Part shown: piece by piece, positions 27,440 to 35,158 of the stretch
Layout: the number at the start of each line of letters is the position of its first letter
How positions within the stretch are numbered: position 1 is the first letter of the stretch
Origin: Fimenecus sp045543095
GTDB taxonomy: Bacteria; Bacillota; Clostridia; Oscillospirales; Acutalibacteraceae
Reading direction: 5' to 3'
DNA length: 61,566 bases
NCBI GenBank assembly: GCA_045543095.1
Contig: JAZQMC010000011.1
Location: forward strand, 1-61,566
Notes under the pieces: generated by a model
Seen by the model: only the letters and a program-made list of their open reading frames with translations
Databases searched by the model: none
Told to the model about the DNA's origin: nothing
Position numbers and translations under genes: made by a program

Positions 27440-27686
27440 AGAAATGACGCTTCGTGAAATTGCGGGCGAGAATATTCTCGTGCCCGGTGCTAATGCGGTG
27501 CTTGATTTAAACGGACTTTTCGTTGTTACTGAAACGGGTGCGCTGATTTGGAAGCTTCTTCCCCAAGTGGAAAACGAGCAGGAAATAGTAGAAAAAATTC
27601 TTGAAGAATATGAAATTGACGAGGATACGGCAAAAAAAGATGTGAGTGAATTCCTCGGCAAATTAAGAAAATATGGAATAATATAA
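27426..27686 (+). CDS. PqqD-like peptide recognition protein
   Basis: The 86-residue protein has the PqqD/RRE winged-helix pattern: LREIAGENILVPGANAVLDLNGLFVVTETGALIWKLL, then VEKILEEYEID and VSEFLGKLRKYGII. PqqD-type proteins hold the leader of a precursor peptide and present it to a radical-SAM enzyme. It begins inside the end of the radical-SAM gene, with AGAGGTG as ribosome-binding site. It is the last gene of the operon. Confidence 0.9.
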   Translation: MKINKEMTLREIAGENILVPGANAVLDLNGLFVVTETGALIWKLLPQVENEQEIVEKILEEYEIDEDTAKKDVSEFLGKLRKYGII

Positions 27687-27692
27687 TAGTAA

Positions 27693-27719
27693 GGCGGGGA
27701 CTTTTTCCCGCCACTTTTA
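27693..27719 (+). terminator. Terminator after the PqqD gene
   Basis: GGCGGGGA-CTTT-TTCCCGCC followed by ACTTTTATT. Confidence 0.75.
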
Positions 27720-27753
27720 TTTATTAACAAACTATTAAATTTTAAAAACTATC

Positions 27754-27782
27754 TTGCATTATTTAGTAGTGTGTGATATATT
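27754..27782 (+). promoter_or_regulatory. Promoter of the PadR/HAAS/PspC operon
   Basis: TTGCAT (27754-27759), 17 nt, TATATT (27777-27782). A direct repeat TTAGTAGTGT / TTAGTACTGT with about two helical turns between copies lies in the spacer and just after the -10. It is a plausible PadR site. Confidence 0.65.
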
Positions 27783-27842
27783 AGTACTGTAATAAGTGTA
27801 AAATCATAAAAATTCACATAAAATAATAAAAGGAGGCAGGCA

Positions 27843-28160
27843 ATGAATACGCAGTTCAAAAAAGGTGTTTTAGAACTTTGTGCTTTAACGGTGTTGCTTG
27901 GTGGCGACCGTTATGGCTACGAGTTGGCGGACCTTCTCGGTAAAAGTATGGAGATAAGCGAGGGTTCGGTTTACCCAATGCTCAAAAGACTTCAGAGTGA
28001 CGGTTATTTTGAGTCGTATTTAATGGAATCGCCCAACGGTCCTGCTCGCAAGTATTACAGAATTACATTAAAGGGCAGACAAAGGCAAAAAGCACTTTAC
28101 AGCCAATGGGCAGAATTCTTAAATCAGGTTAACTCATTATTTGAGGGGGTAGAACAATGA
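27843..28160 (+). CDS. PadR family transcriptional regulator
   Basis: The 105-residue winged-helix protein has the PadR signature: FKKGVLELCALTVLLGGDRYGYELADLL, the recognition region EGSVYPMLKRLQSDGYF, and the wing GPARKYYRITLKGR. PadR proteins repress their own operon and release on a ligand or stress signal. It overlaps the HAAS gene by four bases, so it probably regulates the genes to 29117. AGGAGG precedes the ATG. Confidence 0.93.
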   Translation: MNTQFKKGVLELCALTVLLGGDRYGYELADLLGKSMEISEGSVYPMLKRLQSDGYFESYLMESPNGPARKYYRITLKGRQRQKALYSQWAEFLNQVNSLFEGVEQ

Positions 28161-28645
28161 AAAAAATCGACTTTTTAAATGAATTATATTCATATCTTTC
28201 GCCGTTACCCAAAAATGAACGCACCGAAATTCTTGAAGATTTTCGTGCACATTTCCGCGAGGCAGAGGCAACGGGCAAAACAGAAGAACAAATTTGTCAG
28301 GAATTGGGTACACCATTTGAGTGTGCAAAGCAATATGTGGGTGATGCCATAATGGATAACCGTATCGAGCCCAAGAAAGAGAAAAAGCACAATAAAACAT
28401 TCTGGACATTGGCTCTTGTGTGGAATGTAATTCAGGCGTTCATCTCTGTGCCGTTCACATTGGGGTTGTTTCTTACGGCGGCAATTATGATTGTGGCATA
28501 TTGCTTTATAGTTCCGTATATCAGTTCGGTGGCATTCTTGATTTTCGCAATTTCGTCAACTGCAGCAGTGTTGTGTTTGGCAATAATCACATTGCTTTGG
28601 GCGATGATAGAGATAAAAGAATGTATTAAAATGATAAACAAATAA
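28157..28645 (+). CDS. HAAS (DUF1700) domain membrane protein
   Basis: The 162 residues start with the HAAS helical domain (FLNELYSYLSPLPKNERTEILEDFRAHF, LGTPFECAKQYV), which often pairs with PadR regulators. Two or three membrane helices follow. The domain is thought to sense or bind at the membrane; no enzyme activity is known. It is coupled to the PadR gene. Confidence 0.88.
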   Translation: MKKIDFLNELYSYLSPLPKNERTEILEDFRAHFREAEATGKTEEQICQELGTPFECAKQYVGDAIMDNRIEPKKEKKHNKTFWTLALVWNVIQAFISVPFTLGLFLTAAIMIVAYCFIVPYISSVAFLIFAISSTAAVLCLAIITLLWAMIEIKECIKMINK

Positions 28646-28658
28646 GGGGGAATTAACT

Positions 28659-28850
28659 ATGAAAAAAGCATTGATTACCTTTGTTATACTTTTTGTTATT
28701 TCGCTCTTTACGGCAATTATCAGCTTTGCGGTATGTGGTGGCGAGCTTATTAAAACCGGTATTGAATACGGCGTTGAGCAATACCGCGAATACAAAGCAG
28801 AAAAAGAGTCAGAAAATGACATTATGTCAATGATTATAATTGATAAATAA
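28659..28850 (+). CDS. Small membrane protein (63 aa)
   Basis: One N-terminal membrane helix (ALITFVILFVISLFTAIISF) is followed by a charged tail with an EYKAEKESEND stretch. AAGGGGG precedes the ATG. It is the third gene of the PadR operon; the family is not recognised. Confidence 0.65.
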   Translation: MKKALITFVILFVISLFTAIISFAVCGGELIKTGIEYGVEQYREYKAEKESENDIMSMIIIDK

Positions 28851-28868
28851 TTTTTGGAGGATTTAATT

Positions 28869-29117
28869 ATGTTTAAAGAAAAGAAACTTTATAAGAGTAC
28901 TGACAGAAAACTTGACGGCGTTTGTGCAGGTATCGCAGAATATTTTGAAATTGACCCCACAATTATCCGCGTGGCTTATGCGTTGATTTCACTTTTCTTT
29001 GCAGGCATCGGTGGAATTGTAGTTTATATTATTCTCGCAATCGTTATGCCCCGCAGACCTTTCCCTGATTATCAGTACAACGAATTCGAACAGAACAAGA
29101 CAAATAATAATCAGTAA
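28869..29117 (+). CDS. PspC domain protein
   Basis: The 82 residues have the PspC pattern KKLYKSTDRKLDGVCAGIAEYF (3-24), then IDPTIIRVAYALI and a membrane helix with GGIVVYIILAIVMP. In enterobacteria PspC senses membrane stress; Firmicutes short forms probably act with HAAS/PadR systems. GGAGG lies upstream of the ATG at 28869. The short segment after it (29121-29150) holds a GGCGGGGGCT...GCTCCCGCC hairpin that may end the transcript. Confidence 0.92.
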   Translation: MFKEKKLYKSTDRKLDGVCAGIAEYFEIDPTIIRVAYALISLFFAGIGGIVVYIILAIVMPRRPFPDYQYNEFEQNKTNNNQ

Positions 29118-29165
29118 ATATGTAGGGCGGGGGCTAAGCTCCCGCCGTATCAATAGTGAATTTGT

Positions 29166-29906
29166 ATGAAAATAGTTTTAGACAACAAAAGTTATCACGA
29201 TGCGAGAGTAACAATAGAGGGTAAGACATACAATCTTCGCCCTCAACAGATTGTTTATGTCGATGTTTACAACACAGAACCGTTAAATGTAAAAATCGAG
29301 CACAAATACATAAGCTATATTGACTGTCGCAACGATTATATAATGGTAATCACAAGTGAATATAATATGTATGGTGTTACCGATGGTGCAATACTCTCTA
29401 TTGCACACGACCGTTCGAAATTCAGTAATAACGGAGTTTATGAGAGGTTTTTTGTAAGCTTCCCGCTTATGTACAGTTGCACCGAAAATCATACGGTGAC
29501 AAATTTTGAGGAATTATACAAACCTTTTAAGAAATACAGAAAATGGGATATTATTTCTGATAGTATTATTGATATTGTGTTTGACTTTGCTAATACCACC
29601 CCATTTTTAGGACTTGGTTTTATTGTTGTGTGGATTGCTGAAGGTTTAAAAACAGCACTATTGGCTTTGCTTGCTCTTTTCCTTATTGATATTGTAGGCG
29701 TTTTTATCTTTTATATTGTTGCCGAAAACTTATGGCGAAAAGCAGAAGACAGTTCCCGCCGTCGAAAAAGACGAAAAGGCAGAAATGTTGAAGAAAATTT
29801 GTTTATTGAAGATTTAAAGGGTGTTTGCGAAAGTACTGCAATTTCAGCTTATTACGCTGACCCTTACAGAAATGTTATTGCTGTGGGCAGTAATTACGAG
29901 GGATAA
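29166..29906 (+). CDS. Unknown protein with beta-rich N-terminus and two membrane helices
   Basis: The 246 residues are not recognised. The first 140 or so are polar and beta-rich (YNLRPQQIVYVDVYNTEPLNVKIEHKY). Two adjacent membrane helices lie near 155-195, followed by a basic patch (RRRKRRKGR) and an acidic C-terminal tail. No clear ribosome-binding site precedes the ATG. The gene is followed after 13 bases by another membrane protein gene. Confidence 0.6.
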   Translation: MKIVLDNKSYHDARVTIEGKTYNLRPQQIVYVDVYNTEPLNVKIEHKYISYIDCRNDYIMVITSEYNMYGVTDGAILSIAHDRSKFSNNGVYERFFVSFPLMYSCTENHTVTNFEELYKPFKKYRKWDIISDSIIDIVFDFANTTPFLGLGFIVVWIAEGLKTALLALLALFLIDIVGVFIFYIVAENLWRKAEDSSRRRKRRKGRNVEENLFIEDLKGVCESTAISAYYADPYRNVIAVGSNYEG

Positions 29907-29919
29907 AAGAGGATTTACT

Positions 29920-30690
29920 ATGTTTGAAAATGTTTCACAAGAAATACTTTTTATAGGCTATGTGGGTCGCTATGCGGTTGTGCCTATAATAAAAGCTATT
30001 GCGGGTATATTGATGGCGATTTCAGTTTATCGTGATGCGAAATCAAAAGAGTTCGAAAACAAATGGTTTTGGTCAATTCTCTCGTTGTTCTCACCCATAT
30101 TGGGCAGAATTGCCTATGCAGTTTATCATCGATACATAAGAAAAAAGATTTGGGATATTGAATACCCTAAAGTATTTGAACGAAAAGGTGTTGTGCTAAT
30201 GGCACTTTCCTTTGCAACTTATGGGTTAATGATAATTGCAATGCTTGTATCAATGATTACTATAGGCGTTTCAAAGGTGAAAAGCAAGATTGATAATGAG
30301 CCGATTGTGATATATTATGACGTTCAGGGAAATCAATATGGCAAGGCTTGGAAAGTTCCTCTTTATGACCGTGACGGCAATACCTATAAATATGATTTTA
30401 AAGATTTTGAAATCTGCTATACAGACATTGACGGTAATTCGTATCTTTCAGAGCAATGCTATATTGACGGTGAAGGCTATTTTGTATATGATAAAGAGGA
30501 TGAATTCGTCAGCGTTTCTGAAAATATGGACTATTATAAAGATGCAGAGGGTAATCTTTATTACAGTGTAAGTCTGTTGCCTGTTTATTGGAGTGAAGAC
30601 GGCGATATTTATGTAATGGTCTGGGAAAATATAGGATTTGAAATATTCACAGAGGAAGATGGAGTGAGCATATATGGGCAAAGTTTATGA
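29920..30690 (+). CDS. Unknown membrane protein with Tyr/Asp-rich beta repeats
   Basis: The 256 residues have membrane helices near 15-40, 50-70 and 90-115. The external-looking C-terminal half consists of repeating Y/D/G motifs (YYDVQGNQYG, YDRDGNTYKYD, TDIDGNSY, YIDGEGYFVYD, KDAEGNLYYSV), each 'D.dGn.Y'. The motif resembles short beta-hairpin repeats but no family is recognised. AGAGGA precedes the ATG at 29920. It overlaps the next gene by 17 bases. Confidence 0.65.
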   Translation: MFENVSQEILFIGYVGRYAVVPIIKAIAGILMAISVYRDAKSKEFENKWFWSILSLFSPILGRIAYAVYHRYIRKKIWDIEYPKVFERKGVVLMALSFATYGLMIIAMLVSMITIGVSKVKSKIDNEPIVIYYDVQGNQYGKAWKVPLYDRDGNTYKYDFKDFEICYTDIDGNSYLSEQCYIDGEGYFVYDKEDEFVSVSENMDYYKDAEGNLYYSVSLLPVYWSEDGDIYVMVWENIGFEIFTEEDGVSIYGQSL

Positions 30691-30919
30691 ATTTTCAAAA
30701 AGAACACTTTGGGAACTTGAGGATTTAATGGAAAGGCTTTCAGATGAATATGACGATTTGGAAGACCAACTTTTAGACCTTGAAGATTTTATGCCCGAAA
30801 AAGAGGATAAAAAAGAATACGCCTTGTGGCAGGAGGAATATGCCACTCTCGAAAATCGTATGGCAGAAATCGAAAAAGAATATGATGAACTTCAATCTCG
30901 TATAAACGAATTGAAATAA
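30674..30919 (+). CDS. Small acidic coiled-coil protein (81 aa)
   Basis: Nearly the whole protein is heptad-like and charged: ELEDLMERLSDEYDDLEDQLLDLEDF, then ENRMAEIEKEYDELQSRINELK. It has no membrane segment or catalytic motif. It starts inside the end of the previous gene with GGAG just upstream, so it is likely translated with it. Function unknown. Confidence 0.7.
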   Translation: MGKVYEFSKRTLWELEDLMERLSDEYDDLEDQLLDLEDFMPEKEDKKEYALWQEEYATLENRMAEIEKEYDELQSRINELK

Positions 30920-30973
30920 TGCGAAATTCGTAATTCGAAATGCGAAATAATACAATCTTACAAAGCTCTTGGC

Positions 30974-31053
30974 TGTCATTCTGAGCGAAGCGAAGAATCT
31001 CAATTTTAGTGCATAATCAAATAACAAGATTCTTCACTGCGTTCAGAATGACA
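30974..31053. repeat. Inverted-repeat element, dispersed-repeat family A
   Basis: TGTCATTCTGAGCGAAG and its imperfect inverted copy CTGCGTTCAGAATGACA flank a loop of about 30 bases, giving an 80-bp palindromic element. It shares its arms with 408-472. The surrounding 30920-31240 has only A+T-rich words such as AATTCGTAATTCG and TTTGCATTT; no gene is supported there. Confidence 0.75.
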
Positions 31054-31242
31054 TTGACAAATTTTGCATTTTTCACTTTGCATTTTGCATTTATAATATA
31101 TAATATGTATATAAAATCGGCACAAAACGGTAAAAACAACCGTAAAAATTGTGTCGATTTTGTTTTGTGGACACAATATATTGTGTATATTTTTTTAATT
31201 AAAAATTTTCTCTGTTTTTCACAAACTTTTTTAAAAAAGTTC

Positions 31243-31271
31243 TTGCAATTTTACTAATGTTGTGTTAGAAT
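31243..31271 (+). promoter_or_regulatory. Main promoter of the ribosomal protein block
   Basis: TTGCAA (31243-31248), 17 nt, TAGAAT (31266-31271). It leaves a leader of about 300 nt before rpsJ. Confidence 0.75.
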
Positions 31272-31589
31272 ATACAAGCATTCTGCGGTCTTGGGCGAAT
31301 TCTGTCCATTTGCAGTATGCGATATGCGTTGAAGCGGTAGGTGGCTGCACGAAGATGCAGGGAATTACCGCCGAGTATGTCTGATTTAAAATCGGGCGAC
31401 CAATAATGCTTTTAAAGCCTTATGACGTACCCCAACTGCGTCACAACGGCACTTGCAGGAGCATTCTGCGTTATTTTACGCCGTCCGAAAAATCAGAACC
31501 GATTTTTCGGTTTTTAAAATGGCAGGGTTGAAACACCCGGCCGGGTTGCAGGTAAAATAACGTGCCCAAGAATTTAGGAGGAAAACAAA
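31272..31589 (+). promoter_or_regulatory. Structured leader of the S10 operon with attenuator hairpin
   Basis: Visible helices include CGGTA...TACCG around CTGCA-cgaaga-TGCAG (near 31336-31375). There is a long-range 11-bp pairing CGTTATTTTAC (31469-31479) with GTAAAATAACG (31552-31562). Inside it lies a terminator-like hairpin CCGAAAAATC-agaacc-GATTTTTCGG plus TTTTT (31485-31515). Such a layout suggests premature termination controlled by a ribosomal protein, as known for S10 leaders in other bacteria. The ligand is not shown. Confidence 0.7.
31485..31515 (+). terminator. Attenuator hairpin within the S10 leader
   Basis: A 10-bp perfect stem, 6-nt loop and five T, placed about 75 bases before the rpsJ start rather than after a gene. 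Confidence 0.8.
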
Positions 31590-31907
31590 ATGGCAGCAAC
31601 AAAAGGTAAGAAAATCAGAATCAGACTCAAGGGCTATGACCACGACCTTGTAGATAAGGCAGCAGAAAAGATTGTTGAAACTGCAAAGCGTACAGGCGCT
31701 CAGGTTTCAGGTCCCGTTCCGCTCCCTACAGAAAAGGAAGTTGTTACAATCCTTCGTGCTGTTCATAAGTACAAGGACAGCCGTGAACAGTTTGAGCAGA
31801 GAACACACAAAAGGCTTATCGACATTTTAAGACCCTCAAACAAAACAGTTGAGGCTCTTACAAGTCTTGAGCTTCCTGCCGGTGTTGACATCGAGATTAA
31901 ACTTTAA
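31590..31907 (+). CDS. rpsJ: 30S ribosomal protein S10
   Basis: The 105 residues contain the S10 core KIRIRLKGYDHDLVDKAAEKIVETAKRTG, the loop VSGPVPLPT and the ending RPSNKTVEALTSLELPAGVDIEIKL. S10 binds the head of the 30S subunit and also acts in transcription antitermination as NusE. AGGAGG precedes the ATG. First gene of the block. Confidence 0.98.
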   Translation: MAATKGKKIRIRLKGYDHDLVDKAAEKIVETAKRTGAQVSGPVPLPTEKEVVTILRAVHKYKDSREQFEQRTHKRLIDILRPSNKTVEALTSLELPAGVDIEIKL

Positions 31908-31975
31908 TCTTTAAGAAAACACTGAGCAAGGTCAAGTCGGTGAATGCCGACCAATAACCAAAGGAGGAAATACAA

Positions 31976-32608
31976 ATGAAAAAAGGTCTTATCGGTAAAA
32001 AAATCGGTATGACACAGCTTTTCGATGAAAACGGTAAAGTAATTCCCGTTACAGTTGTTGAAGCTGGTCCATGCACAGTAGTGCAGAAGAAGACTATCGA
32101 GAACGACGGCTACGCTGCAGTTCAGGTAGGTTACGGCGACGTTAAGGTTACAAAAGTGAACAAGCCAATGGCAGGTCACTTTAAGAAGGCTGACGTTGCT
32201 CCAAAGAAGGTTCTTAAGGAATTCAGACTTGAGGACACAGATTCAGTAAACGTAGGTGACATCCTCAAGGCTGACATCTTCGCAGTAGGCGACAGAGTTG
32301 ACGTTGTAGGAACAAGCAAAGGTAAGGGTACAGCAGGTGTAATTAAGCGTTGGAACTTCTCACGTCTTAAGGAAACTCACGGTACAGGCCCTGTTCACCG
32401 TCACGGCGGTTCACTCGGCGTTATCGACCCGGCTCGTATCTTCAAAGGAAAGAAGATGGCAGGTCACCTTGGTTCAGAAAAAGTTACAGTTCAGAACCTT
32501 GACATTGTTAAGGTAGACGCAGAAAACAACCTTATCGCTATTAAGGGTGCTATCCCGGGCCCTAAGAACGGCATCGTTGTTATCGCAGACACAGTTAAAA
32601 CAAAGTAA
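31976..32608 (+). CDS. rplC: 50S ribosomal protein L3
   Basis: The 210 residues start with KKGLIGKKIGMTQLFDENG, show the loop KRWNFSRLKETHGTGPVHRHGGSLG that reaches the peptidyl transferase centre, and match the family length. L3 is an early assembly protein of the 50S subunit. It is 68 bases from rpsJ; a small GTCGG/CCGAC hairpin (31937-31951) lies between. Confidence 0.98.
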   Translation: MKKGLIGKKIGMTQLFDENGKVIPVTVVEAGPCTVVQKKTIENDGYAAVQVGYGDVKVTKVNKPMAGHFKKADVAPKKVLKEFRLEDTDSVNVGDILKADIFAVGDRVDVVGTSKGKGTAGVIKRWNFSRLKETHGTGPVHRHGGSLGVIDPARIFKGKKMAGHLGSEKVTVQNLDIVKVDAENNLIAIKGAIPGPKNGIVVIADTVKTK

Positions 32609-32625
32609 GAGAGGAGAGTTAAGTA

Positions 32626-33249
32626 ATGGCTAATTTAGCAGTAGTAGATACAAAGGGCAAGAAAGTTTCTGATATCGAGCTTAACGACGGCATTTTCGCT
32701 ATCGAGCCAAATACATCAGCAATGCACCTTGTAGTAGTAAATTACTTGGCAAATCAACGCCAGGGTACACAGTCAACTCTCACTCGTGCAGAGGTGTCTG
32801 GTGGCGGTAAGAAACCATGGAGACAGAAGGGCACAGGTAGAGCTCGTCAGGGTTCAACAAGAGCTCCTCAGTGGACACATGGTGGTATTACATTCGGTCC
32901 TAAGCCACGTGCTTACGGATTCTCAATCAACAAGAAGGTTAAGAGACTTGCTATGAAGTCTGCTCTTTCTTCAAAGGTTGCAGCTGAAGAGATGATTGTT
33001 CTTGATTCTCTTAATATGGATGCAATCAAAACAAAGGAAGTTGCAAATGTTCTCGCAGCTATCAAGGCTGGCAAGAAAGCTCTCATCGTTCTTCCTGAGA
33101 AAAACGACGTTGTTTACAAGAGTGCAAGAAACATCGCCGGTGTTAAGACAACACTTGTAAACACACTTAATGTTTATGACATTCTTAACTGCGACACAAT
33201 CGTAGTTCTCAAGGATGCTGTAGCAAAAATTGAGGAGGTTTATGCATAA
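32626..33249 (+). CDS. rplD: 50S ribosomal protein L4
   Basis: The 207 residues have the L4 loop GGGKKPWRQKGTGRARQGSTRAPQW and the GGITFGPKPRAYGFSINKK region. L4 lines the peptide exit tunnel and is the classic autoregulator of S10 operons in enterobacteria, so it is a candidate ligand for the leader. Its stop overlaps the rplW start by one base. Confidence 0.98.
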   Translation: MANLAVVDTKGKKVSDIELNDGIFAIEPNTSAMHLVVVNYLANQRQGTQSTLTRAEVSGGGKKPWRQKGTGRARQGSTRAPQWTHGGITFGPKPRAYGFSINKKVKRLAMKSALSSKVAAEEMIVLDSLNMDAIKTKEVANVLAAIKAGKKALIVLPEKNDVVYKSARNIAGVKTTLVNTLNVYDILNCDTIVVLKDAVAKIEEVYA

Positions 33250-33542
33250 TGAAACTTGCACAGGAAATTATCCTCGCTCCCGTTATTACTGAAGAGTCAA
33301 TGATGGGTACTGCAGAAAAGAAATACACATTCAAAGTTGCTAAGGATGCAACTAAGGTTGACATCAAAAAGGCTGTTGAAAAGCTCTTCGGTGTTGAAGT
33401 TGCTAAAGTAAACACAATGAATGTTCGCGGTCAGTTCAGACGCTACGGCCGTTTCGAAGGCTTCAAGGCTTCTTGGAAAAAGGCTATCGTAACATTGACA
33501 GCAGATTCAAAGACAATCGAGTTCTTTGACGGAATGATGTAA
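33249..33542 (+). CDS. rplW: 50S ribosomal protein L23
   Basis: The 97 residues include ILAPVITEESMM, YTFKVAKDATKVDIKKAVEKLFGV and the loop NVRGQFRRYGR. L23 lies at the tunnel exit and docks trigger factor and SRP. It is coupled to rplD; a structured 112-base gap separates it from rplB. Confidence 0.98.
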   Translation: MKLAQEIILAPVITEESMMGTAEKKYTFKVAKDATKVDIKKAVEKLFGVEVAKVNTMNVRGQFRRYGRFEGFKASWKKAIVTLTADSKTIEFFDGMM

Positions 33543-33545
33543 TGA

Positions 33546-33618
33546 TTTTGAGGTCGGGCGGTAAGGTATGGAGTTTCGACATACTCCGCAAAGCTTCCCG
33601 ACGGGCTCAAAATGAGCC
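33546..33618 (+). promoter_or_regulatory. Structured spacer between rplW and rplB
   Basis: TTTTGAG-GTCGGG (33546-33558) pairs with CCCGAC...CTCAAAA (33597-33612), enclosing TATGGAGT-ttcgac-ATACTCC. A competing hairpin GGCTC-aaaat-GAGCC (33604-33618) uses the same 3' strand. This is unusually strong structure within a ribosomal operon and could be a processing or regulatory site. Confidence 0.55.
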
Positions 33619-33654
33619 ACTCCATTTTAAATTAAGTATAAGGAGATGAAAGAT

Positions 33655-34485
33655 ATGTCGATTAAAGTCTATAAGCCGACTACAAACGCTCGTCGTAACA
33701 TGTCGGTTACAGATTATTCCGAGCTTTCAAAGGTTGCTCCAGAGAGAAGTCTTCTTGCTCCTCTCAAAAAGCACTCAGGCCGTAACAGCTACGGAAGAAT
33801 TACAGTTCGTCACCACGGTGGCGGAAACCGCAGAAAGTACCGTATTATCGACTTCAAGAGAGATAAGATGGGTGCTGCAACAGTATTAACACTTGAATAC
33901 GACCCAAACCGTTCAGCTCATATTGCTCTTGTTCAGTATGAAGACGGCGAAAAGAGATACATTCTCGCTCCCGTTGGTCTTAAGGTTGGCGACGTAGTTG
34001 AGGCAGGTGCAAACGCTGACATCAAGGCAGGTAACGCACTTCCTCTTACAAATATTCCAACAGGTACATTCGTACACAATGTTGAGCTTTATCCAGGCAG
34101 AGGCGGTCAGCTCGCTCGTGCAGCAGGTAACGCAGCACAGCTTATGGCTAAAGAAGGCATCTATGCACTTCTCAGACTTCCTTCAGGCGAACTTAGAAAC
34201 GTTCCTGCAACATGTATGGCAACAGTTGGTACAGTTGGTAACGCTGACCACGAGAACGTTAAAATCGGTAAAGCAGGCCGTACACGTCACATGGGTATCA
34301 GACCTACAGTACGCGGTTCAGTTATGAACCCCAACGACCACCCTCACGGTGGTGGTGAAGGTAAGTCACCTATCGGTCGTCCAGGTCCATGTACACCATG
34401 GGGTAAACCTGCTCTTGGTCTTAAGACAAGAAATAAGAAGAAGAGTTCCGACAAGCTTATCGTAAAGCGTCGTAACGCTAAATAA
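33655..34485 (+). CDS. rplB: 50S ribosomal protein L2
   Basis: The 276 residues include KPTTNARRNMSVTDYSEL, the RNA-binding GRNSYGRITVRHHGGGNRRKYR, and the GVVMNPNDHPHGGGEG-type motif here written GSVMNPNDHPHGGGEGKSPIGRPG. L2 is needed for subunit association and peptidyl transfer. The ATG at 33655 has AAGGAG nine bases upstream; an earlier ATG directly abuts that site. Confidence 0.98.
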   Translation: MSIKVYKPTTNARRNMSVTDYSELSKVAPERSLLAPLKKHSGRNSYGRITVRHHGGGNRRKYRIIDFKRDKMGAATVLTLEYDPNRSAHIALVQYEDGEKRYILAPVGLKVGDVVEAGANADIKAGNALPLTNIPTGTFVHNVELYPGRGGQLARAAGNAAQLMAKEGIYALLRLPSGELRNVPATCMATVGTVGNADHENVKIGKAGRTRHMGIRPTVRGSVMNPNDHPHGGGEGKSPIGRPGPCTPWGKPALGLKTRNKKKSSDKLIVKRRNAK

Positions 34486-34506
34486 TGGGAAAGGAGCTGT
34501 CATTAA

Positions 34507-34788
34507 ATGAGTAGAAGTACTAAAAAAGGACCTTATGTAGAAGCAAGTCTTATGAAAAAGGTCGAAGCAATGAATGCAAATGGCGAGAAAATCGCTATTA
34601 AGACATGGAGCCGCAGCTCAACAATTTTCCCGGATTTTGTTGGTCATACATTTGCGGTGCATGACGGCAGAAAGCATGTTCCTGTATATGTAACAGAAGA
34701 CATGGTTGGTCACAAATTAGGTGAATTTGCTCCCACAAGAACTTACAAGGGTCACGCAGGTTCAAAAACATCTAATAACGGTAAATAA
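34507..34788 (+). CDS. rpsS: 30S ribosomal protein S19
   Basis: The 93 residues show RSTKKGPYVEASLMKKV, the core TWSRSSTIFPDFVGHTFAVHDGRKHVPVYVTEDMVGHKLGEFAPTRTYKGH (given here as landmarks at 35-87) and the usual length. S19 sits in the 30S head with S13. Confidence 0.98.
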   Translation: MSRSTKKGPYVEASLMKKVEAMNANGEKIAIKTWSRSSTIFPDFVGHTFAVHDGRKHVPVYVTEDMVGHKLGEFAPTRTYKGHAGSKTSNNGK

Positions 34789-34810
34789 GTCGAAAGGAGT
34801 GTATTGAATA

Positions 34811-35143
34811 ATGGAAGCAACAGCAAAAGTTACTTTTGTGCGAATTGCACCACGTAAGGTAAAGATTGTTCTTAACCTTATCAGAAATAAGCCCTGCGAT
34901 GAAGCTATGGCGATACTTAAATACACACCTAAGGCTGCGTGTGAACCGCTCTATAAGCTTCTCAAGTCAGCAATGGCTAATGCAGAGAACAAGAATATGG
35001 ATGTTTCAAGACTCTATGTAGCAGCTTGCTCAGTTGACCAGGGTCCAACTCTTAAGAGAATCAGACCTCGCGATAAGGGCAGAGCTTACAGAATCAACAA
35101 GAAAACATCACACATCAACATCACACTTAAGGAAGCTGAATAA
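34811..35143 (+). CDS. rplV: 50S ribosomal protein L22
   Basis: The 110 residues include VRIAPRKVKIVLNLIRNK near the start and the tunnel hairpin region LKRIRPRDKGRAYRINKKTSH. L22 lines the exit tunnel together with L4. It sits between rpsS and rpsC with close spacing. Confidence 0.98.
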   Translation: MEATAKVTFVRIAPRKVKIVLNLIRNKPCDEAMAILKYTPKAACEPLYKLLKSAMANAENKNMDVSRLYVAACSVDQGPTLKRIRPRDKGRAYRINKKTSHINITLKEAE

Positions 35144-35158
35144 GGAGGAGGTAAAGTA

